From positions 1 through 6,012 of the forward strand of contig CAVFYJ010000142.1 of the NCBI GenBank assembly GCA_963626545.1: a stretch of DNA of 6,012 bases, read 5' to 3'. Source of the stretch: Anthropogastromicrobium sp963626545 (GTDB lineage Bacteria > Bacillota > Clostridia > Lachnospirales > Lachnospiraceae). Below, in pieces: positions 1-4,849 of this stretch (the first letter of the stretch is position 1; each line of letters opens with the position of its first letter). Made by a program: the position numbers and the translations under genes. The notes beneath the pieces are model-generated. The model saw only the letters and a program-made list of their open reading frames with translations. It ran no database searches and was not told where the DNA came from.

Positions 1-2
1 CT

Positions 3-27
3 CTTAGGTAATCCTGAGTTTATCTTT
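3..27 (+). terminator. Possible weak intrinsic terminator of an upstream gene
   Basis: Bases 3-8 (CTTAGG) can pair with 13-18 (CCTGAG) around a TAAT loop, giving a 6-bp stem with one G-U pair, followed by the T-rich stretch TTTATCTTT. This resembles a short rho-independent terminator for a gene ending left of the window. The stem is short and the T tract is interrupted, and the window edge may cut off an extending A-rich arm, so this is a tentative call. Confidence 0.3.
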
Positions 28-225
28 GATTAAGGGGTTCTGAATAGTTACATTTTTTTAATTATAGTTTACGAAAAGCCCATCGGTGATGGTTTCGTCG
101 GCGAATAGAAATTTTATATATTTTCTTGGAATAAAAAGAGACATTCCAGCATATATATCTACGATATTACGACAGCATATCGAGGGAATCCATCCTTCGA
201 TATCCTTCCGGGTCGAATCCCTTCC
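28..225. other. Intergenic region upstream of dnaG with several inverted repeats
   Basis: I see no supportable gene here. The stretch contains a run of small inverted repeats. At 72-97, CGAAA and CCATC pair with GATGG and TTTCG across a three-base loop, with a 3-base bulge. At 127-148, TGGAAT pairs with ATTCCA across a 10-base loop. At 162-182, CGATAT pairs with ATATCG. At 177-203, ATATCGAGGG pairs with CCTTCGATAT, a 10-bp stem with one G-U pair and a 7-base loop. All of this lies upstream of the dnaG promoter, so it would only be transcribed from a promoter further left or on the other strand. Open frames exist on both strands (68-229 plus, 58-258 minus), but neither has a ribosome binding site or a recognisable product. 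Confidence 0.5.
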
Positions 226-254
226 TTGAACTTTTGTACAAAATATGGTATGAT
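226..254 (+). promoter_or_regulatory. SigA-type promoter of the dnaG operon, extended -10
   Basis: The -35 element is TTGAAC at 226-231 (4 of 6 to TTGACA) and the -10 element is TATGAT at 249-254 (5 of 6 to TATAAT). The spacer is an ideal 17 bases, and a TGG at 246-248 supplies the extended -10 TGn motif. Transcription should begin near 261, giving a leader of about 43 bases before the dnaG start at 304. The spacer holds a perfect palindrome, TTTTGTACAAAA (232-243), so a regulator could act here. Confidence 0.75.
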
Positions 255-279
255 GCAACAGGACTCAAAAGTACAAAAT
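232..279. promoter_or_regulatory. Candidate operator: palindrome plus repeated half-site around the dnaG promoter
   Basis: TTTTGTACAAAA at 232-243 is a perfect 12-base palindrome lying between the -35 and -10 elements. The nonamer GTACAAAAT occurs at 236-244 and again at 271-279, exactly 35 bases apart and about 10 bases after the expected transcription start. A pair of sites flanking the start would suit a repressor. I cannot name the regulator, and AT-rich DNA gives such repeats by chance fairly often. Confidence 0.3.
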
Positions 280-290
280 CAGGGAAAGAA

Positions 291-295
291 AGGAG
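291..295 (+). promoter_or_regulatory. Ribosome binding site deciding the dnaG start
   Basis: AGGAG (within AAAGGAG, 289-295) lies 8 bases before the ATG at 304. It fixes that ATG as the start rather than the in-frame TTG at 226, which sits inside the -35 element and would not be transcribed from this promoter. Confidence 0.85.
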
Positions 296-303
296 CGGCG
301 CTC

Positions 304-2058
304 ATGCGGTATTCAGATGAAGTGATAGAGGAAGTACGTGCAAGAAACGACGTAGTGGACGTGATCGGAGGCTACATTCATTTGCAGAAAAAAGGCAGCA
401 ACTACTTCGGCCTGTGTCCGTTTCACAACGAAAAGTCACCGTCATTCTCCGTATCTCCACAGAAGCAGATGTATTATTGCTTCGGCTGCGGTAAGGGCGG
501 AAACGTCATCACCTTTGTCATGGACTACGAAAATGAAAGCTTTCAGGAGGCGGTTGCATCGCTTGCAGACAGAGCAGGAATCGAGCTGCCGCAGGAGGAA
601 GAAAGCGAAGAGAGCAGAAGACAGGCAGATTATCGAAGTGTCTTGTTTGCAATACAAAAAGAAGCTGCATTATATTTTTACCATCAGCTAATGAGCGAGA
701 ACGGAAGACGAGGCTACGAATATTTTCGCAGCCGTGGGCTTTCCGATGAGACAATCAAAAATTTCGGTCTGGGCTATGCCAATCCATACCCAGACGACTT
801 ATATCGGTTCCTGCGCCAGAAAGGCTTTTCGGATGCGCAACTAAAAGATTCCGGTCTGGTAAAAATCGAGGAGAAGGGCTGCTACGATAAATTTTGGAAC
901 CGCGTCATGTTCCCAATCATGGATTTAAATAATAAAGTCATCGGCTTCGGCGGCCGTGTCATGGGCGAGGGCGAACCAAAATATTTGAACTCACCGGAGA
1001 CCCTGATCTTTGAAAAGAGCCGTAACCTTTATGGAATGCACGTTGCCAAGCGAAACCGAAAGCCATATTTTTTAATCTGTGAGGGCTACATGGACGTCAT
1101 TAGCCTTCATCAGGCTGGTTTCACAAATGCGGTGGCAGCGCTTGGTACCGCATTTACGGTACAGCATGGCCTGCTGTTAAAGCGTTACACAAAAGAGGTT
1201 GTGCTAACCTTCGACAGCGATGGCGCGGGTATTAAGGCAGCACTTCGTGCGATTCCGATCTTAAAAGAGGCGGGACTTTCGGCGCGTGTGCTGACGATGA
1301 AACCATATAAGGACCCAGATGAATTTATCAAAAACATGGGAGCCGAGGCATATCAGAAGCGCATCGATGAGGCAGTACCATCCTTTATGTTCGAGATTCA
1401 GGTCTTGCGCGATGGATATGATTTTTCAGATCCAAGCAAAAAAACCGAATTTTTCGAGGAGGCAGCGAATAAGCTTCGCACGTTCCAGGATCCACTTGAA
1501 CGAAATAACTACATCGAGGCTGTTTCCAGAACCTATGGAATGGATTACCAGATTTTAAAGCAGAAGGTCGAGGAACACGCCTATACAGGCTATGTACGGA
1601 ATGCGCAGCAGGAGCGAAAAGAAACAACGAAAAAGCGCGAGAAGGACGAGGGCTTAAAAGCAGCACAGCGCCTTCTTCTGACTTGGCTGAGCGACCATCC
1701 GGAAAAGCTTGCTCAGCTTGCGGATATCATCACACCGGAGGATTTTTCGGATTCCCTTTATCAGGAGGTCGCTCGCCTTTTGTATCGTCAGATCGAGCAG
1801 GGGAAGGGAAATCCGGCCGAGCTTCTTACGAATTTTATCGAAGACGAAAGCCAATATCAGGAAGTTGCAAAAATCTTTAATGCCGAGCTGGTTCAGGATG
1901 CGTCCGGCTCCGAAAAAACAAGAGGCATCCGCGAATGTGTGATCCGCTTAAAGCGCCACAGCCTGCAAAAAGAAGCTGACACGACAGACGATATCAAGCG
2001 TCTTCAGGAGGTAATGGAAGCATTAAAAGGACTGGATCACCTGAATATATCCTTTTAA
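304..2058 (+). CDS. dnaG: DNA primase DnaG
   Basis: This enzyme makes the short RNA primers that start the leading strand and each Okazaki fragment, working with the replicative helicase at the fork. The product is 584 residues, close to the usual size for Firmicute DnaG. Domains in order: an N-terminal CHC2 zinc-binding domain (about 1-100) with ligands C38, H41, C59 and C62; the RNA polymerase core, with the family sequence KYLNSPET at 226-233; the TOPRIM fold, with E260 in EGYMDV, D304 and D306 in DSDGAG, and D337 and D339 in DPDE, which are the metal-binding acidic residues; then a charged linker and a helical C-terminal helicase-interaction region (about 445-584). All key residues are present, so it should be active. 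It is the first gene after the 226-254 promoter, and rpoD follows after a short gap, as in the macromolecular synthesis operon. Confidence 0.97.
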   Translation: MRYSDEVIEEVRARNDVVDVIGGYIHLQKKGSNYFGLCPFHNEKSPSFSVSPQKQMYYCFGCGKGGNVITFVMDYENESFQEAVASLADRAGIELPQEEESEESRRQADYRSVLFAIQKEAALYFYHQLMSENGRRGYEYFRSRGLSDETIKNFGLGYANPYPDDLYRFLRQKGFSDAQLKDSGLVKIEEKGCYDKFWNRVMFPIMDLNNKVIGFGGRVMGEGEPKYLNSPETLIFEKSRNLYGMHVAKRNRKPYFLICEGYMDVISLHQAGFTNAVAALGTAFTVQHGLLLKRYTKEVVLTFDSDGAGIKAALRAIPILKEAGLSARVLTMKPYKDPDEFIKNMGAEAYQKRIDEAVPSFMFEIQVLRDGYDFSDPSKKTEFFEEAANKLRTFQDPLERNNYIEAVSRTYGMDYQILKQKVEEHAYTGYVRNAQQERKETTKKREKDEGLKAAQRLLLTWLSDHPEKLAQLADIITPEDFSDSLYQEVARLLYRQIEQGKGNPAELLTNFIEDESQYQEVAKIFNAELVQDASGSEKTRGIRECVIRLKRHSLQKEADTTDDIKRLQEVMEALKGLDHLNISF

Positions 2059-2127
2059 TAGGGCAACAATATAGTCAGACATCATAACGATTCAAACAAA
2101 ACGCCTGCGGGCAGAATGAAGGCAGAC

Positions 2128-3207
2128 ATGGGAATGAAGCAGTTAGAATCTGACAAAAGAATAGAGGAATTAATCCGTTTAGGAAAGACACAAGGAGGTT
2201 TTCTAAAGCTTTCTCAGGTCGCGGAAAGGATTCCAGAAGCCATGCGAACCGAGGAAGGGCTAAACCGTGTTGTGGAGATTCTCGGGCGCAGCCTGATCGC
2301 GATTGGTCAGGAAGAGGAAAAGGAGATTGATACGCAGCTCGAAGCACAATTCGATGTACAACTAGACAGCTCCTCCTACGATGAGGATGAGCCGATCAAG
2401 CTTTATATGAAAGATATTGGAAAGGTTCCCTTGTTGGATGCGAAAGAGGAGACCGAGCTTGCAAAGCGGGCGTCCCTTGGGGATGAAGAGGCAAGGCGGC
2501 AGCTTGCAGAGGCCAATCTTCGCCTTGTTGTCAGTGTGGCCAAGCACTACAACGGCTGTGGCTTGCCCTTGCTTGATTTGATTCAGGAAGGAAATCTTGG
2601 CCTGATGAAGGCCGTTGAAAAATTTGATTACACAAAGGGCTATAAGTTTTCGACCTACGCGACCTGGTGGATTCGTCAGGCTGTCACGCGTGCCATTGCC
2701 GATCAGTCCAGGACGATTCGCATTCCAGTTCATATGGTAGAAAATATGAATCGCATCATCCGCAAATCACGCAGCATGGTGCAGGAGCTTGGACGAGAGC
2801 CAAGCATTCAGGAGATTGCGGACGCGCTCGAGCTTCCGGTAGAAAAGGTCAGCGATGCAATTCAGATGAATATGGAGCCGGTATCGCTTGAAATGCCAGT
2901 CGGGGAAGAGGAAGAGACCCACTTAGGGGACTTTATTCAGGACTACGGCTCTATGATTCCACTTGAGGAGACCACCAGAATCTTATTAAACGAGCAGCTT
3001 TCCGAGGCACTTCACACGCTCACGCGCCGGGAAGAGGAAGTGCTTCGTCTTCGCTATGGCCTTACGGACGGCAGAGCGAGGACACTCGAGGAGGTCGGTC
3101 AGATCTTTCATGTGACAAGAGAGCGCATCCGCCAGATCGAGGCTAAGGCGCTCCGAAAGCTCAAGCATCCAACAAGAAGTCGAAAACTTAGAGACTATCT
3201 GGAATAA
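2128..3207 (+). CDS. rpoD: RNA polymerase primary-type sigma factor (sigma-70/SigA family)
   Basis: This subunit directs RNA polymerase to housekeeping promoters. It is 359 residues from this start, a normal size for Firmicute SigA. Visible regions: a region 1.1-like N-terminus (about 5-60); an acidic linker; region 1.2 (DEPIKLYMKDIGKVPLL, about 87-103); region 2, with LIQEGNLGLMKAVEKFDY (151-168), the melting and -10 binding segment FSTYATWWIRQAVTRAIADQ (174-193) and RTIRIPVHMVE; region 3 (about 205-265); and region 4, with LTRREEEVLRLRYGL and the -35-binding helix-turn-helix ending VTRERIRQIEAKALRKL (329-345). The start is uncertain. ATG 2128 has GAAGG five bases upstream. ATG 2116 lacks a visible Shine-Dalgarno, and ATG 2134 sits 11 bases from GAAGG. 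Several normally constant positions differ (NGCGLPL in place of VGRGMLF at 142-148; ENMNRI at 205-210), so it is a divergent family member. Its place after dnaG argues that it is the main sigma rather than a paralogue. Confidence 0.93.
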   Translation: MGMKQLESDKRIEELIRLGKTQGGFLKLSQVAERIPEAMRTEEGLNRVVEILGRSLIAIGQEEEKEIDTQLEAQFDVQLDSSSYDEDEPIKLYMKDIGKVPLLDAKEETELAKRASLGDEEARRQLAEANLRLVVSVAKHYNGCGLPLLDLIQEGNLGLMKAVEKFDYTKGYKFSTYATWWIRQAVTRAIADQSRTIRIPVHMVENMNRIIRKSRSMVQELGREPSIQEIADALELPVEKVSDAIQMNMEPVSLEMPVGEEEETHLGDFIQDYGSMIPLEETTRILLNEQLSEALHTLTRREEEVLRLRYGLTDGRARTLEEVGQIFHVTRERIRQIEAKALRKLKHPTRSRKLRDYLE

Positions 3208-3303
3208 TTGGAAGAATACAATTAGAGAAGAAACAAAGAATTATAAAATTATAAGTATAAGAAAATAAAGAACTATAACTATAGAGAGGAAACAAAGAAC
3301 TGT
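3208..3303. repeat. AT-rich rpoD-trmK gap with a near-perfect direct repeat
   Basis: The gap is about 23% G+C by hand count, far below the flanking genes. AGAGAAGAAACAAAGAA (3224-3240) recurs as AGAGAGGAAACAAAGAA (3283-3299), identical at 16 of 17 bases and 59 bases apart. Between them lie four TATAAN hexamers (from 3242, 3250, 3256 and 3274) and the small inverted repeat CTATA-AC-TATAG (3273-3284). There is no G+C-rich stem with a T tract, so I see no terminator. No -35-like element sits 16-18 bases before any of the TATAAN hexamers, so no promoter can be claimed. The second copy supplies the weak ribosome binding site of trmK. Confidence 0.6.
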
Positions 3304-4023
3304 ATGAAATTATCAAAGAGATTGGAAACAGTGACATCCATGGTGACAAAGGGAAATCGCGTCGCGGATGTCGGCTGTGACCATGGCTTTGTACCGATTT
3401 TTCTCGTGGAATCCGGTATTTCGCCGTCCGCTGTGGCGGCGGATGTGCGGCCGGGCCCGCTTTCGCGCGCAAAGGAGCATATAAAAGAGCATAGATTAGA
3501 GGAAAAAATACAGACAAGATTGTCCGATGGCCTTTCCAACATTCATCCGGGCGAAGCTGATTCGCTCATCATGTCTGGTATTGGTGGAATTTTAATGATC
3601 CGTCTGTTGTCAGACAGCTGTGAGACGGCGAAAAGCTTTCAGGAACTCATTCTTTCTCCACAGTCTGAGCTGGCAGATGTGCGCCGTTATCTTGTTGAAA
3701 ACGGCTATTTTATCGAGTATGAGCATATGCTGTGTGACGAGGGCAAGTTCTATTTTATTTTTCATGTCGTTGTCAAAAAAGATGAGCGCGACTGGTCTGA
3801 GGATGAATACCGTTATGGCAAGGAAATCTGCGCAGAAGATCTGGATACCTTCCGGGCATATCTTGAAAAAGAAAAGAGACAATATGAGCAGATTTTGGAG
3901 AAGATGAAGCAGGCACCACAAAATGAACGTGCCGCACAGCGCGTTGCACAGCTTCAGGGAGACATTGCCTGCGTCGAAAAAAAATTAAACAATTGGAGGC
4001 CTTTACATAATGAAATGCAGTGA
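3304..4023 (+). CDS. trmK: tRNA (adenine(22)-N1)-methyltransferase TrmK
   Basis: TrmK uses S-adenosylmethionine to methylate N1 of adenine 22 in the D-loop of certain tRNAs. The product has 239 residues, the usual length. The N-terminus MKLSKRLETVTSMV is the family signature and fixes the ATG, although the Shine-Dalgarno is weak and distant (AGAGAGGA, 13 bases upstream). The class I methyltransferase fold shows motif I VADVGCDHG (20-28), the acidic loop AADVRPGPL (45-53, D47 in position to hold SAM ribose), RLSDGL (72-77), the SGIGG loop (91-95) and LILSPQSE (115-122). The C-terminal part (about 175-235) is strongly charged, alternating Lys/Glu and hydrophobic residues, matching the coiled coil of this family. 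Its last 14 bases overlap the next gene, which suggests translational coupling. A run of eight A (3977-3984) lies near its 3' end. Confidence 0.95.
   Translation: MKLSKRLETVTSMVTKGNRVADVGCDHGFVPIFLVESGISPSAVAADVRPGPLSRAKEHIKEHRLEEKIQTRLSDGLSNIHPGEADSLIMSGIGGILMIRLLSDSCETAKSFQELILSPQSELADVRRYLVENGYFIEYEHMLCDEGKFYFIFHVVVKKDERDWSEDEYRYGKEICAEDLDTFRAYLEKEKRQYEQILEKMKQAPQNERAAQRVAQLQGDIACVEKKLNNWRPLHNEMQ
3995..3999 (+). promoter_or_regulatory. Ribosome binding site of the NIF3-family gene, inside trmK
   Basis: GGAGG lies 10 bases before the ATG at 4010 and within the trmK reading frame. It supports starting the next gene at 4010 with a 14-base overlap. Confidence 0.8.
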
Positions 4024-4843
4024 TATTCAAAAGCAGCTGGAACTTTTTATCCCAAAGGGAATAACCACAGCTGAAAAAGAAAATACAGGACTGATTGTAG
4101 GAAGAAGCGATAAAAATGTTTCAACGATTGTGGTCGCTTATCGTATTGATCAGGAAACCGTAGACTATGCTGTATCTGCGCAGGCTGATCAGATTATCGT
4201 TCGTGAGCCGATCATCAAAGAACCAATTTTAACGATTGGAAGTGACAGCTATCAGGGACGCCTTCTATTACAGCTGTTGCGCCACGACATTGCGTGTTAC
4301 GCAACGGGCAGCAGCTTTGATCTGTGCAAGGGCGGAACTGCAGACTGGATCGCGTCAAAGCTTGATCTGTCTGGCATTTATATTACAGAGCCAAAGGCAG
4401 AATACACAGGGATCAATGAGCAGCCTTGCCAGAGCGGTGCAGGCCGCATTGGTCACTACAAAAAGAAAAAAACACTTGAGGACATCGTAAACCGTGTCTG
4501 CGATGAATTTTCGTTAGAAGCGGTTCGTGCCTATATTTCAAAAGAAGAGGATGGACTGGCATTTTCAGATGTGGCAGTAGTCGTATGGGCAGACGAGGCG
4601 AGCATAGATGCAGCAATGGAGCGCGGCGTGCAGCTGATTGTCACCTGTGGCGTAAGCAGTCAGGATGCGATGAAGGCATGCAGCGAGCATCGGGCAGTCA
4701 TTGAATTGTCCGGCGAGACCGCAGAGGAGATTTTTACGGATTGTGTCGAGCAGTATTTATCCGAAGTTTTAAGCTCCTCCATCGAAATATTGACGGTGCC
4801 GACAAGAAGAAAGTGCAGGTTCTTAACACCCGGAAAGGAGTAA
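4010..4843 (+). CDS. NIF3/DUF34-family protein with a degenerate metal site
   Basis: The 277 residues match the two-domain NIF3 (YbgI/YqfO-like, 'GTP cyclohydrolase 1 type 2 homolog') fold without the inserted PII-like domain. The general function of this family is unsettled. Alignable landmarks: NTGLIVG (25-31) for the usual WDNVGLLVG; DQIIVREPII (60-69) for LIITHHPLIF; GSSFDL (100-105) for HTNFDV; GGTADWIASKLDL (108-120); GRIG (145-148) opening the second half; VQLIVTCGVSSQDAM (207-221) for the TGDVxHHxAL segment; and IELSGETAEE (231-240) for IDAGHxxTE. The fold seems kept and D104 and E239 remain. However, the HH pair became R65-E66, the second His segment became S217-Q218, and the His of DAGH became G235. 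It is therefore probably unable to bind the usual two metals. It sits between trmK and the kinase, with an overlap upstream and 6 bases downstream, so it is surely in the operon. The reading frame is intact with good coding character, so it is not a pseudogene. Confidence 0.85.
   Translation: MKCSDIQKQLELFIPKGITTAEKENTGLIVGRSDKNVSTIVVAYRIDQETVDYAVSAQADQIIVREPIIKEPILTIGSDSYQGRLLLQLLRHDIACYATGSSFDLCKGGTADWIASKLDLSGIYITEPKAEYTGINEQPCQSGAGRIGHYKKKKTLEDIVNRVCDEFSLEAVRAYISKEEDGLAFSDVAVVVWADEASIDAAMERGVQLIVTCGVSSQDAMKACSEHRAVIELSGETAEEIFTDCVEQYLSEVLSSSIEILTVPTRRKCRFLTPGKE
4834..4840 (+). promoter_or_regulatory. Ribosome binding site of the nucleoside kinase
   Basis: AAAGGAG lies 9 bases before the ATG at 4850 and overlaps the last codons of the preceding gene, so translation of the two is probably linked. 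Confidence 0.85.
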
Positions 4844-4849
4844 GTAAGA

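Noticed and set aside
1..33. Possible tail of an upstream gene (LLGNPEFIFD then stop)
   Set aside because: Ten codons are too few to support a gene, and the same bases form the possible terminator hairpin.
58..258. Minus-strand frame of 66 residues
   Set aside because: It starts at a TTG with no ribosome binding site, runs through the dnaG promoter, and has no recognisable motif.
226..303. N-terminal extension of DnaG from an in-frame TTG at 226
   Set aside because: The TTG lies in the -35 element, there is no ribosome binding site before it, and the ATG at 304 has a strong AGGAG and begins the standard DnaG N-terminus.
2070..2075. TATAGT as a -10 element of a separate rpoD promoter
   Set aside because: No -35-like hexamer occurs 16-18 bases upstream, so I do not call a promoter.
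2362..2733. Minus-strand frame of 123 residues opposite rpoD
   Set aside because: It lies wholly within the well-supported rpoD gene and has no ribosome binding site context or family features; it is a shadow of rpoD.
3188..3542. Minus-strand hydrophobic frames across the rpoD-trmK gap
   Set aside because: The hydrophobic, Ser/Tyr/Phe-rich composition arises from reading the purine-rich gap backwards; they overlap the trmK start and lack a signal of translation.
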